A stretch of 64,000 nt of DNA from Mesorhizobium sp. L-8-3 (lineage in GTDB: Bacteria > Pseudomonadota > Alphaproteobacteria > Rhizobiales > Rhizobiaceae): contig NZ_AP023262.1 in NCBI RefSeq assembly GCF_016756615.1, positions 5,333,501 through 5,397,500 on the forward strand, given 5' to 3'. Under the pieces are notes generated by a model. That model was given only the letters and a program-made list of their open reading frames with translations, did no database searches and was not told the origin of the DNA. This document shows positions 8,361-17,034 of the stretch, in pieces. Made by a program: the position numbers and the translations under genes. How positions within the stretch are numbered: position 1 is the first letter of the stretch; each line of letters starts with the position of its first letter.

Positions 8361-8433
8361 TGCATTCAGGGGTACTATAGCGCCCGCGCCGATACCGGCT
8401 GCTCCAGGCAAGCCAATCCCGAAAATCCGATCG

Positions 8434-9048
8434 TCAGTCCAGCGCGCCGCTCGACAGCACGCCGCGCGGCAGCCACTGGCTGAGCGGGATGATGTCAGGC
8501 GCGCCGCCCATGGGGGCATACCACGAATCGACCGCCCATTTGCCGCCGCCCTTCTCGGTGATGACAGCCGTGGAATGCGGGTAGCGGCCGTCGAAGAAGA
8601 AACCGCGCGACACGTTCTTCTCGACGGTGTGGTATTTCAAGAGGCCGCGCTTGGCGAGGTAAAGCAACAACGAACGCGTGTTGGTCGATTCGTCGATGCA
8701 GTCCATCTGCCCCTTCTGCCCGGATTTGCCGAAACTCGATTTCGGCTGATCGCGAACGCCGATCGTCTGGCCCACCCTATCCTCGAAATACTGATCGGCT
8801 TTCGAGATCGCCGCACGCTCCGCCTCGGGCGCAGAGGCGCCCGCCGCCATGATCTCGGCGAAACGGCCGGCGTCGGCCGCGCCGAGGTCGACACGGGTCT
8901 TGTGGTAGCAGTCGAAGCCGTGGCACGCATAGATCCGCGCCGTATCGACCTTTTTCAACTCACCCTCGTAGCGACTGGTCACGGAGGTGCATCCGGCAAG
9001 GCAGAACAGAACCAGTGGTGCAACAAGGGCAGGAAAACGGCTCCTCAT
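8434..9048 (-). CDS. Lipoprotein with possible Cys-His-Asp catalytic triad, unknown function
   Basis: 204 residues. The start at 9048 gives a compact signal peptide ending in lipobox LAGC (Cys20). I do not recognise a named family with certainty. The C-terminal half shows GQMDCIDEST (Cys117), YPHSTAVI (His158) and WAVDSWY (Asp174), with conserved-looking hydrophobic strands around them. That order and spacing resemble transglutaminase-like/papain-like cysteine hydrolases. Two more cysteines occur in ACHGFDCYHKTR (42 and 47). If the fold is right it would be an outer-membrane-anchored periplasmic peptidase or amidase; this is inference. Confidence 0.65.
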   Translation of the reverse strand: MRSRFPALVAPLVLFCLAGCTSVTSRYEGELKKVDTARIYACHGFDCYHKTRVDLGAADAGRFAEIMAAGASAPEAERAAISKADQYFEDRVGQTIGVRDQPKSSFGKSGQKGQMDCIDESTNTRSLLLYLAKRGLLKYHTVEKNVSRGFFFDGRYPHSTAVITEKGGGKWAVDSWYAPMGGAPDIIPLSQWLPRGVLSSGALD

Positions 9049-9358
9049 GAACCGATGAGTAATCGGCGGATCGAGTCGCCGCAACGCGCGGTGACGGCAA
9101 CAACTCGAATTGCCTGGGCACGCGGCAGAAATGCAACAGCCTGTGCGCCATGGCCGGCCCCATTGCCCGAGGAGGCAGCTTCCGCCGCTGGCGGATCGGC
9201 CTCATGGAAGCATGCGAGAAAATATCGACGGCACTGACGCGAACGTTCCCCGTGTGCTTGCCGCCGGGAAGCCCGGCGCTCGGCGATTGGAGCCGCCGGA
9301 CAGGCATCGACGTCCGGTTTCCTTGCATTTGGCCGTTGCGAGGACTATTCCGGCGGCC
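9049..9358. other. Intergenic region between the lipoprotein gene and trmFO
   Basis: 310 bases between divergent genes. It must hold both promoters. I see no additional gene and no clear hairpin or operator in it. Confidence 0.4.
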
Positions 9359-10768
9359 ATGACGATGAAACCCATCCATGTGATCGGCGGCGGGCTCGCC
9401 GGTTCGGAAGCGGCCTGGCAGGCGGCCGAGGCGGGCGTGCCCGTCATCCTGCACGAGATGCGCCCCATGCGCGGCACGGAGGCGCATAAGACCGACGGGC
9501 TCGCCGAACTGGTCTGTTCGAATTCCTTCCGCTCCGACGATGCCGAGACAAATGCCGTCGGCCTGCTGCATGCCGAGTTGCGGCTTGCCGGCTCGCTGAT
9601 CATGCGTTCCGGCGACGCCCATCAGGTGCCGGCCGGCAGCGCGCTCGCGGTCGACCGCGACGGTTTTTCCGCTGATGTGACCGAACGCATCGAGGCCCAT
9701 CCGCTGATCACGATCGAACGCGGCGAAGTGGCCGGCCTGCCGCCCGAGGACTGGGACCTCGCGATCATCGCCACCGGCCCCCTCACCGCGCCTTCGCTCG
9801 CCGAGGCGATCCGCAGCGCCACCGGCGCCGACGCGCTCGCCTTCTTCGATGCGATCGCGCCGATCATCCATTTCGACACGATCGACATGGACACCTGCTG
9901 GTTCCAGTCGCGCTACGACAAGGTCGGCCCGGGCGGAACGGGCAAGGACTATATCAACTGCCCGATGGACAAGGACCGGTACGAGGCTTTCGTGCAGGCT
10001 CTGCTCGATGGCCAGAAGACCGAGTTCAAGGAATGGGAAGGCACGCCCTATTTCGACGGCTGCCTGCCGATCGAGGTGATGGCCGAGCGGGGGCCAGAGA
10101 CGCTGCGCCACGGGCCGATGAAGCCGATGGGCCTGACCAACGCCCATGATCCATCGGTGAAGCCCTACGCGGTCGTGCAACTCCGCCAGGACAATGCGCT
10201 CGGCACGCTCTACAACATGGTCGGCTTCCAGACGAAGCTGCGCCATGGCGAGCAGACGCGCATCTTCCGTATGATTCCAGGACTGGAGAATGCCGAATTC
10301 GCCAGGCTCGGCGGCCTGCACCGCAACACCTACATCAACTCGCCCACGCTGCTTGACGGCACGCTGCAGCTCAAGCGGCGTGCGGGCCTGCGCTTCGCCG
10401 GGCAGATCACGGGCTGCGAGGGCTATGTCGAGAGCGCTGCGATCGGGCTGCTGGCCGGCCGGTTCGCGGCAGCCGATCGTCTTGGCCGACCACTCGCGCC
10501 TCCGCCCGCGACGACCGCTTTCGGGGCGCTGCTCAACCACATCACCGGCGGTCACATCGTTTCCGACGACGAGCCCGGCAAGCGCTCGTTCCAGCCCATG
10601 AACGTGAATTTCGGGCTGTTTCCGCCGGCCGCCACGCCGAAGCCCGAGGGCAAGCGCCTGCGCGGCAAGGAAAAGACGCTGGCCAAGAAAAAGGCGATCA
10701 CGGCGCGTGCGATTTCCGATTGCCGCGCGTGGCTCGGGCTGGACACGACGGCCGAAGCGGCCGAATAG
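9359..10768 (+). CDS. trmFO: Methylenetetrahydrofolate--tRNA-(uracil-5-)-methyltransferase
   Basis: 469 residues. It forms m5U54 in the T loop of tRNAs, using methylenetetrahydrofolate and FAD. The N-terminal FAD-binding motif reads IHVIGGGLAGSEAAWQAAE. It is followed by HEMRP, LVCSNSFRSD with a conserved Cys, and the long TrmFO-specific stretch containing TLYNMVGFQT. The C-terminus has MNVNFGLFPP, characteristic of the family. The start is the ATG-ACG-ATG at 9359, where homology begins; the frame is open further upstream without coding character. It sits immediately before an enoyl-CoA hydratase gene on the same strand, 28 bases away. Confidence 0.97.
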   Translation: MTMKPIHVIGGGLAGSEAAWQAAEAGVPVILHEMRPMRGTEAHKTDGLAELVCSNSFRSDDAETNAVGLLHAELRLAGSLIMRSGDAHQVPAGSALAVDRDGFSADVTERIEAHPLITIERGEVAGLPPEDWDLAIIATGPLTAPSLAEAIRSATGADALAFFDAIAPIIHFDTIDMDTCWFQSRYDKVGPGGTGKDYINCPMDKDRYEAFVQALLDGQKTEFKEWEGTPYFDGCLPIEVMAERGPETLRHGPMKPMGLTNAHDPSVKPYAVVQLRQDNALGTLYNMVGFQTKLRHGEQTRIFRMIPGLENAEFARLGGLHRNTYINSPTLLDGTLQLKRRAGLRFAGQITGCEGYVESAAIGLLAGRFAAADRLGRPLAPPPATTAFGALLNHITGGHIVSDDEPGKRSFQPMNVNFGLFPPAATPKPEGKRLRGKEKTLAKKKAITARAISDCRAWLGLDTTAEAAE

Positions 10769-10796
10769 TCCGAAGACGCCACTGTCGGGAGGGATG

Positions 10797-11648
10797 ATGG
10801 CACCGGAACTCGAGAGCAGCTTCTTCAAGGTCGAATGCGACGGCGGCATCGCCCGCATCGTCATGAACCGCCCCGACAAGGCGAACGGCATGACGCCGGA
10901 CTTCTGGGCCGACCTGCCGCGATTGCTCGACGCGCTCGGGCAGGACGAGGCGATCCGCTGCGCGATCCTCTCTGGCGAGGGCAAACATTTCACCGGCGGC
11001 ATGGACCTCGCCGCCTTCTCCGACATCGCCAGGCTGTTCGAGAACGAGCCCGGCCGCGCCGCCTATGCGATGCGCGACCTTATCCTGAGGCTGCAGGACG
11101 CCTTCAACGCCATCGAACGCGCCCGCTTTCCCGTCATCGCCGCCGTCCACGGCGCCTGTATCGGCGCCGGCATCGACATGATCACGGCCTGCGACATCCG
11201 GCTCGCCAGCGCCGACGCCTATTTCTCGATCGAGGAAATCCATATCGGAATGGCGGCCGACGTCGGAACGCTGCAGCGATTGCCCAAGCTGATCGCGCCG
11301 TCGATCGCCGCCGAGCTCGCCTATACCGGCCGGCGCTTCACCGCGGCCGAGGCGAAGGCGTTCGGCCTGCTGAGCCAGCTTGCCGACGACCGCATGAGCC
11401 TCATGGAAGGCGCTCATGCTCTGGCCGCCTCGATCGCGAAGAAGTCGCCGCTGGCGATCGCCGGCATCAAGCGCAACCTCGCTTATGCCCGCGATCATTC
11501 CGTTGCCGACGGGCTCGACTATATCGCGACCTGGAACGGCGGCATGCTGAGGGCGAACGAGCTGATGACCGCGCTGCAGGCGAAGATGGCGAAATCCGAA
11601 GCCGTTTTCGCGGACTTCGTCCCGACGAGGAAGGACAGCGCCACCTGA
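10797..11648 (+). CDS. Enoyl-CoA hydratase/isomerase family protein
   Basis: 283 residues. Crotonase fold with the oxyanion-hole segments SGEGKHFTGGMDL (about residue 59) and AVHGACIGAGIDM (about 120). DIRLAS and the helical C-terminus follow. An acidic residue is present in SIEEIHIGMAADVGTLQRLP, the position used by dienoyl-CoA isomerases (ECH1 type), so delta3,5-delta2,4-dienoyl-CoA isomerase is one possibility alongside hydratase. Two ATG codons are adjacent; the second (10797) has the better distance to the GGGAGG ribosome-binding site. It probably acts in fatty-acid or branched-chain catabolism. Confidence 0.88.
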   Translation: MAPELESSFFKVECDGGIARIVMNRPDKANGMTPDFWADLPRLLDALGQDEAIRCAILSGEGKHFTGGMDLAAFSDIARLFENEPGRAAYAMRDLILRLQDAFNAIERARFPVIAAVHGACIGAGIDMITACDIRLASADAYFSIEEIHIGMAADVGTLQRLPKLIAPSIAAELAYTGRRFTAAEAKAFGLLSQLADDRMSLMEGAHALAASIAKKSPLAIAGIKRNLAYARDHSVADGLDYIATWNGGMLRANELMTALQAKMAKSEAVFADFVPTRKDSAT

Positions 11649-11677
11649 TCGGAGCCGTCTCCTGTCAAGAGCTCCGA
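11649..11677. terminator. Inverted repeat between convergent genes, candidate bidirectional terminator
   Basis: TCGGAGC (11649-11655) pairs with GCTCCGA (11671-11677), starting at the last base of the enoyl-CoA hydratase stop codon. No T run follows on either strand, so efficiency is doubtful. Confidence 0.45.
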
Positions 11678-11702
11678 CCAAGCGACCGCCCCGCTCCGCC
11701 AG

Positions 11703-12653
11703 TCACTCGGCCGGCCCGAGGCTCGCTTCCGGCAGTCCGGGCTTGCCGGCTTCCGCCGGGTTGCGCCTGACATAGGCAGCCTTGAGGCTCTGCGAGGTCT
11801 CCCGCGAGCCGTCATGGCTCCAGCCGGGCGGCGCGAAGAGATAGCCGAAGCGCTGGCGAAAGCTCAGCCCGGGCGCGAACGCGTCGCGTAACATGCCGAT
11901 CCACTCGTGAAAGGCGACCTTCAGCGGATTGAAGGTTCCGAGGTTCTTCACGATACCGTAGCGCGGCCGGTCCTCCGGCAGTTCCTCGACGAAGGTGCCG
12001 AACATGCGATCCCATATGATCAGCGTCCCGGCATAGTTGGCGTCGAGATAGCGCGGGTTGGTGGCGTGATGGACCCGATGATGCGACGGCGTGTTGAAGA
12101 TGAACTCGAACCAGCCCCACATCCTGCCGATCGTCTCGGTGTGGATCCAGAACTGCCAGACGAGGTTGAAACCGAAGACGAAAGCGATGACCGCCGGATG
12201 GAAGCCGAGCAGCACGAGCGGCGCCTGCAGTACGAACATGCCGGTGAACAGGCCCGTCCAGCTCTGCCGCAGGGCGGTCGACAGATTGTAGTGCTGGCTG
12301 GAATGATGATTGACGTGCTCCGCCCAGACCCAGCGCACCCGGTGGGCAATGCGGTGGTACCAATAGTAGCGCAGGTCGTCGAACAGGAACGCCGCGACGA
12401 AGACCCAAAGCGAAAGACCGAGATCGAAGAAGCGGAACTGCCAGAGCCACAGCAGCGCCTGGTACGACACGACACCGAGCAGGATGCCGGCGGCGACGTT
12501 GCCGGTACCCATCATCAGGCTGGTGAAGGTGTCGCGCGTCTCGAAGGCTCCTTTCGCCCGACCGGTTCTGACCAGCCAGAGTTCGATCAGGATGGCGGCG
12601 ACAAAGAACGGAATGGCGTATTGGGTCACGCTGGGAAAGTCGTAGCTTTCCAT
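11703..12653 (-). CDS. Sterol desaturase / fatty-acid hydroxylase family membrane protein
   Basis: 316 residues with several membrane helices and the eight-histidine di-iron signature of the family: HRIAH (about residue 100), HVNHHSSQH (about 113) and HRVHH (about 193). Such enzymes hydroxylate or desaturate fatty acyl chains, sterols or carotenoids using O2; the substrate here is unknown. The upstream gene (12656-13087) ends two bases before this start, so the two form an operon. Its promoter carries a LiuR-like palindrome (13140-13155), which hints at control together with fatty-acid or branched-chain catabolism. Confidence 0.9.
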   Translation of the reverse strand: MESYDFPSVTQYAIPFFVAAILIELWLVRTGRAKGAFETRDTFTSLMMGTGNVAAGILLGVVSYQALLWLWQFRFFDLGLSLWVFVAAFLFDDLRYYWYHRIAHRVRWVWAEHVNHHSSQHYNLSTALRQSWTGLFTGMFVLQAPLVLLGFHPAVIAFVFGFNLVWQFWIHTETIGRMWGWFEFIFNTPSHHRVHHATNPRYLDANYAGTLIIWDRMFGTFVEELPEDRPRYGIVKNLGTFNPLKVAFHEWIGMLRDAFAPGLSFRQRFGYLFAPPGWSHDGSRETSQSLKAAYVRRNPAEAGKPGLPEASLGPAE

Positions 12654-12655
12654 GC

Positions 12656-13087
12656 TCAGGCCTCCTGGCTTTCCCTTTGCCCTGCCGCATCGAGCGCGGC
12701 GGCGACCGCTCGCGCTTCGCTCTCCTGCGCGAAGGTGAAATGGCCGCCCGTCCAGGTGAAGTCGCGAAAGCGGATCGACACCGTGGCGGGAGGCCGCAAC
12801 GTCACTGCCGCGACGTCCTTCGGCGCCGTCATGCGGGTGAAATAGCCGTCGCCGAAACTCTGGACGATGCCGGTGCGTCCGCCGGAAAGCGCCAGGAATG
12901 CCGACATGCGGTCGGTGGTGATCGCCACATGGCCTGGTAGCTCGTCGGGAAAATCCTGCTGAAACAGTTGGCGCGCATGATCGTCGCCGCCGATGGTCGC
13001 GACCCTGCTGCCGCCTGTCAGGTGAACGGCGACCACGACAAGCGCTATCCCGACCACCACGATGGCGATCAGCACCGGCAAGGTCAT
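12656..13087 (-). CDS. Conserved hypothetical membrane-anchored protein
   Basis: 143 residues. The start at 13087 follows a strong GGGAGGAAA ribosome-binding site. One N-terminal transmembrane helix (LPVLIAIVVVGIALVVVAV) is followed by a soluble domain of about 115 residues. That domain includes HVAITTDRMSAFLAL and VSIRFRDFTWTGGHFTF and shows no catalytic motif I recognise. It is coupled to the downstream hydroxylase gene with a 2-base gap, suggesting an accessory or partner role. Confidence 0.75.
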   Translation of the reverse strand: MTLPVLIAIVVVGIALVVVAVHLTGGSRVATIGGDDHARQLFQQDFPDELPGHVAITTDRMSAFLALSGGRTGIVQSFGDGYFTRMTAPKDVAAVTLRPPATVSIRFRDFTWTGGHFTFAQESEARAVAAALDAAGQRESQEA

Positions 13088-13139
13088 AAAGTGGTTTCCT
13101 CCCTGGCCGCTTCTACGGCATTTTCCGACGCTAGCACGA

Positions 13140-13155
13140 TTGACGTTTACGTCAA
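13140..13155. promoter_or_regulatory. LiuR-like palindromic operator overlapping the hydroxylase-operon promoter
   Basis: TTGACGT-TT-ACGTCAA is a perfect 7-bp inverted repeat, 53 bases upstream of the 13087 start. On the minus strand its TTGACG half doubles as a -35 box, with a -10-like TAGCGT 16 bases further on. It resembles the TTTACGT-type palindrome reported for the MerR-family regulator LiuR of branched-chain amino-acid and fatty-acid catabolism. The regulator gene is not in this window. Confidence 0.55.
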
Positions 13156-13164
13156 AGGCGTGGA

Positions 13165-14007
13165 TCAACGCCAGCCGCTGGATGCGGCGCGCAGCATGAT
13201 CCAATGGCGCCGCAAGTCCGAGATACCCGCCGAAGTTTCCAGCGCCGCCGCCGGGTTGCGGGAAAGCTTCGAAAGATAGGCCGGAACCACAGCGAGCGGC
13301 AGGAAGGCCGGCCGCAGGCCGGGCGGCAGATCGGGCGCATTCTTCAGGAAAGCGGCGAGATGATCGCTTGCGAGCGCGATCGTCGCCTCGACGGCATGTC
13401 GCGCCGGACCATCCGGCGCTCCCGCCAGGAATTCTTCGGGCGACATGCCGGCTGAAGCGAGAATGTCGCGGGGCACATAGCACTGCCCCCTCGCCCGGTG
13501 AATCGGCAGGAGCCGCAGAAGGCCTGTGATGGCAAGCGCGCAGCCGGCGTGGCCGGCAAGCTTCGTATGCGCCGGGGCCGCGGCCGGATCGAGGATCAGC
13601 GCGGCGAGTTGGATGATTGCCGATGCCGTTTCCCCGCAATAGCCCTCGAGATCGACGCGGCTCGGCATCGGGTCGTCATAGAGGTCGAAAATGCGCGCCT
13701 CTAGATAGTTGTGGAAGGCGGACCGGGGCAGATTGTGAAGGCGGATGGTCTCGACGAGCGCCGCGGCGACCGGATGCCCCTCGCCAGCCCCTTCAGATGC
13801 CGCCAGCACATCCCGCCACCATTGCAGCCTTATCTCGCCCGGCAACGCCTCGCGGATCCGGTCGCGTATGGCGGCGATCTCGGCGTTGAAGGCATAGAGG
13901 GAAAACAGCGCATCGCGCTTGCCCTCCGGCGCGTAGAGGACGGAGAGGTAACGATCGCGGTCGGCCGCGCGCAGCGTCGCGGCGATCTGGCCGGCTGGTT
14001 CGCTCAC
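13165..14007 (-). CDS. Squalene/phytoene synthase family protein (NDUFAF6-like)
   Basis: 280 residues from a GTG start at 14007, which has an AGGAG ribosome-binding site; no ATG fits. The trans-prenyltransferase fold is recognisable from YLSVLYAPEGKRDALFSLYAFNAE, the substrate-binding region RLQWWRD, and the DLYDD motif (about residue 110), with YCGETAS after it. Genuine phytoene or squalene synthases have two Asp-rich motifs; the second is weak here. The alphaproteobacterial branch next to a DUF498 gene is related to the mitochondrial complex I assembly factor NDUFAF6. A role in complex I assembly or carotenoid/hopanoid synthesis remains open, but the neighbours favour the former. Confidence 0.8.
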   Translation of the reverse strand: MSEPAGQIAATLRAADRDRYLSVLYAPEGKRDALFSLYAFNAEIAAIRDRIREALPGEIRLQWWRDVLAASEGAGEGHPVAAALVETIRLHNLPRSAFHNYLEARIFDLYDDPMPSRVDLEGYCGETASAIIQLAALILDPAAAPAHTKLAGHAGCALAITGLLRLLPIHRARGQCYVPRDILASAGMSPEEFLAGAPDGPARHAVEATIALASDHLAAFLKNAPDLPPGLRPAFLPLAVVPAYLSKLSRNPAAALETSAGISDLRRHWIMLRAASSGWR

Positions 14008-14018
14008 CCGGCTGGCTC

Positions 14019-14417
14019 CTAGTCGACCGCGATCAGCGCCGCGGCGACCGCCCTGTCCTCGGCGAGCAGCACGTTGTAGGTGCGCACGGCGGCTCCCGTC
14101 GACATCGGATCCGCCGAGATCCGCACTTCCTTGAACGCGGACCGAAGGTCCTTGCCGAGCGGGCGCAGTTCCCTGCCCGTGCCGACGAGAAGGATTTCGA
14201 TATCGGCAGCCTCGGCCAGAAGCCGCTCGAAATCCGATGCGGTGAGCGCCGCCGGATCGGCCGGCTCCCAGCCATGGATCCCGGACGGAAGGCACAGGAT
14301 CGAGCCCCGGTGGGACATGTCGGCGAAACGGAAGCCGCCATTGCCGTAGGCATCGATCGGGGCGCGGCCGGGAAAATGTGCCTCGCGGATAAGGATTCCT
14401 CGGGAGCGCCCGGTCAT
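14019..14417 (-). CDS. Mth938-like (DUF498, NDUFAF3-like) domain protein
   Basis: 132 residues. The start ATG at 14417 gives MTGRSRGILIREAHFPGRAP, the usual beginning. The core has IDAYGNGGFRF and GSILCLPSGIHGW, then ILLVGTGRELRPLG and STGAAVRTYNVLLAEDR, the hallmark blocks of the Mth938/DUF498 family. No catalytic residues are known. Its mitochondrial relative NDUFAF3 assists respiratory complex I assembly. It lies 7 bases after secDF and 11 bases before the NDUFAF6-like gene, a tight operon. Confidence 0.87.
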   Translation of the reverse strand: MTGRSRGILIREAHFPGRAPIDAYGNGGFRFADMSHRGSILCLPSGIHGWEPADPAALTASDFERLLAEAADIEILLVGTGRELRPLGKDLRSAFKEVRISADPMSTGAAVRTYNVLLAEDRAVAAALIAVD

Positions 14418-14424
14418 GGCAAGG

Positions 14425-16986
14425 TCACGTCTTCGACGGCTGCGCCGTCGTCTCAATCCTGTTCTTGCCCTGCTCGTCCGTGCCGAAACTCCCCGGCCGG
14501 AGCTTGAACAGGATCAGGAGCGGTCCAGCCACGAAGACCGACGAGTAGGTGCCAACGAGGATGCCGAAGATCATGGCGAAGGTGAAGGAACGGATGACCT
14601 CTCCGCCGAACAGATAGAGCGCGATCAGCGCGAGAAGCGTGGTCAGACCGGTCAAGATCGTACGCGACAGCGTCTGGTTCATCGACAGGTCGAGCAAGTC
14701 CTCGATCGGCATCTTCTTGTATTTGCGCAAATTCTCGCGCACGCGGTCATAGACCACGACCGTGTCGTTGATCGAATAGCCGACGATGGTGAGGATCGCC
14801 GCGATGCTGGTGAGATTGAACTCCAGGCCGGACAGCACATAAAGCCCGATCATCATGATCACGTCGTGCACCGTGGCGATCACGGCACCGAGGCCGAACT
14901 GCCATTCGAAACGGAACCAGATGTAGATCAGCATGGCGACGAGCGAGGCGAGCACGCCCATCGTTCCTTTCCAAGCCAGTTCCGCGGAGACCGTCGGCCC
15001 CACCGATTCCACGCGACGGAACTCGTAGTCATCCTCAAGGGTGAGGCGCACCTTTGCCACGACGCTCTGTTCGGCATTGTCGCCTGCCTGCTGGCCCTCG
15101 ACGCGGATGAGCAACTCCCGGTCCGAGCCGAACTCCTGGACCTGAACGTCGCCCAGGTTGAGCTCGGCCAAGGCAGCGCGCACGGCTGCCGTGTCGGCGC
15201 GTTCTCCCTTGGATTGGACCTCGATGCTGGTTCCGCCACGGAAATCGATGCCGTAGTTCATCTGCATGGTGAAGAACAGCACCACGCACGCGATGGACAT
15301 CGCCGAGGACAGGGTGAAAGCGTAGCGCCGCCAGCCCATGAAGGGCAGCGTGGTGTTGTCGGGAATGAAGCGGACGAGTCCGTTCGGCAGTTCCTTGGGT
15401 TTGTAGTAGCGCAGCCAGAGCGCCACCAGCCATCGCGTCAGCGTGAAGGCCGTGAACACCGTCGTCACGATGCCGATGCCCAGCGTGACCGCGAAACCCT
15501 TCACCGGCCCGGAGCCGAGGAAGAACAGGATGACCGCCGCGATGAAGGTCGTGAAGTTGGCGTCGACGATGGTCGCCAGCGCGCGGGCAAAACCCGAATC
15601 GAGCGACTGGACGAGCGAGCGGCCCTGCGCGCGCTCCTCCCGAACGCGCTCGTAGATGATCACGTTTGAATCGACCGCCATGCCGACGGTAAGCACGATG
15701 CCGGCGATGCCGGGCATCGTCAGGGTCGCCCCGAGCGCGGAAAGGATGGCGATGATCAGGGTGACGTTCGCGGCGAGCGCCACATTGGCGATCAGCCCCA
15801 GCCTGCCATAGGCGGCCAGCATGAAGCCGACGACGAGGATGCCGGCGATGACGGAGGCGAACTGGCCGGCTTCGATGGAGTCGGCGCCGAGGCTCGGACC
15901 GACAGTCCGTTCCTCGACGATCGTAAGGTCGGCGGGCAGCGCGCCGGCACGCAGCAGCACGGCCAGGTCGTTCGCGCTTTCCGGGCTGAAGTTTCCGGAG
16001 ATCTGGCCCGAGCCGCCGAGGATCGGCTCGTTGATGCGCGGCGCCGAAATCACATGGTTGTCGAGGATGATGGCAAACAGCCTGCCGACATTCTGCTGGG
16101 TCGCCTGGCCAAAGCGCGCCGCCCCTTTGGTATCGAAGCGGAACGTCACCACCGGTTCGTTCGTCCGCTGGTCGTAGCTGGGCTGCGCTTCCACCAGATT
16201 CTCGCCCGAGACGATGACCCGGTTCTCGATCAGGTAGGGTTCGGGCGGATCATCCTGCGAATACATCACGCTGGAGCCCGCCGGCGGCCGCCCCTCGATA
16301 GCCTCCTGGACCGACATCGACTGGTCGACCATCTGGAAGGTCAGCTTTGCGGTCTGGCCCAGGATCTCCTTGAGCCGTGTGGGGTCCTGCAGGCCGGGAA
16401 CCTGAACGAGGATGCGGTCCGCTCCCTGCCGCTGGATGATCGGCTCGGTCGTTCCCAGTTCGTTGACGCGCCGTCCGAGAACCTCGATCGACTGGGTGAC
16501 GGCGCTCGATACGCGATAGTCGATGCCCTCGTCGGTGAGCGTATAACGCAACAGGCCCGGCTCCGGCTCGTCGAGCGTCAGTTCGTTGATGGCGCTCGTG
16601 CCGAAGACACCCGCCGAGACCGGCTGCAGGAGCTGCGCCAGCGCCTCCTTGGCGGCGTCGAGCTCATTGGCCTCGCGGATGCGCACCTGCACGGTGCGAC
16701 CGGTGCCCGAGAGCCCCGTATAGCCGATCCTGGCATCGCGCAGCAGCGTACGGATATCGTCGCGGGTGACGTTCAGCCGCTCGTTGACTAGGTCCTGGCG
16801 GTCGACGGCCAGAAGGATATGGGAGCCGCCCCGCAGGTCGAGGCCGAGCGTCATCGGACGCTTCGGCATCCAGTCCGGCATCGTGTCGAGGGTCGATTGG
16901 GGAAGTGCATTGGGCAAGGCGAAGATCACGCCGAGCAGCACGATCAGCCAAATCGAGATTGTCTTCCAGCGCGAAAAATAGAGCAT
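14425..16986 (-). CDS. secDF: Fused protein-export membrane protein SecDF
   Basis: 853 residues, joining SecD (about 1-530) and SecF (about 545-850), as in many alphaproteobacteria. It uses the proton gradient to pull preproteins through SecYEG. The N-terminus has one helix and MTLGLDLRGGSHILLAVD (the D1 motif). The periplasmic P1 domain is followed by a five-helix bundle containing AVDSNVIIYERVREE. The SecF half has NYGIDFRGGTSIEVQ and YSINDTVVVYDRVREN. yajC precedes it by about 50 bases in transcription order, and the NDUFAF3-like gene follows. Confidence 0.97.
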   Translation of the reverse strand: MLYFSRWKTISIWLIVLLGVIFALPNALPQSTLDTMPDWMPKRPMTLGLDLRGGSHILLAVDRQDLVNERLNVTRDDIRTLLRDARIGYTGLSGTGRTVQVRIREANELDAAKEALAQLLQPVSAGVFGTSAINELTLDEPEPGLLRYTLTDEGIDYRVSSAVTQSIEVLGRRVNELGTTEPIIQRQGADRILVQVPGLQDPTRLKEILGQTAKLTFQMVDQSMSVQEAIEGRPPAGSSVMYSQDDPPEPYLIENRVIVSGENLVEAQPSYDQRTNEPVVTFRFDTKGAARFGQATQQNVGRLFAIILDNHVISAPRINEPILGGSGQISGNFSPESANDLAVLLRAGALPADLTIVEERTVGPSLGADSIEAGQFASVIAGILVVGFMLAAYGRLGLIANVALAANVTLIIAILSALGATLTMPGIAGIVLTVGMAVDSNVIIYERVREERAQGRSLVQSLDSGFARALATIVDANFTTFIAAVILFFLGSGPVKGFAVTLGIGIVTTVFTAFTLTRWLVALWLRYYKPKELPNGLVRFIPDNTTLPFMGWRRYAFTLSSAMSIACVVLFFTMQMNYGIDFRGGTSIEVQSKGERADTAAVRAALAELNLGDVQVQEFGSDRELLIRVEGQQAGDNAEQSVVAKVRLTLEDDYEFRRVESVGPTVSAELAWKGTMGVLASLVAMLIYIWFRFEWQFGLGAVIATVHDVIMMIGLYVLSGLEFNLTSIAAILTIVGYSINDTVVVYDRVRENLRKYKKMPIEDLLDLSMNQTLSRTILTGLTTLLALIALYLFGGEVIRSFTFAMIFGILVGTYSSVFVAGPLLILFKLRPGSFGTDEQGKNRIETTAQPSKT

Positions 16987-17015
16987 CTTGCCTCGTCGGA
17001 TCAGGCGGAGAGCAA

Positions 17016-17030
17016 CCGGGCTCCGCCCGG
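17016..17030 (-). other. Short hairpin between yajC and secDF
   Basis: CCGGGC-TCC-GCCCGG, five bases beyond the yajC stop codon. No T run follows, so it is unlikely to terminate. It may adjust the ratio of yajC to secDF mRNA. Confidence 0.4.
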
Positions 17031-17034
17031 GAAA

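Noticed and set aside
14416..15669. A 417-codon plus-strand open frame opposite secDF
   Set aside because: His/Asp/Arg-rich shadow of secDF.
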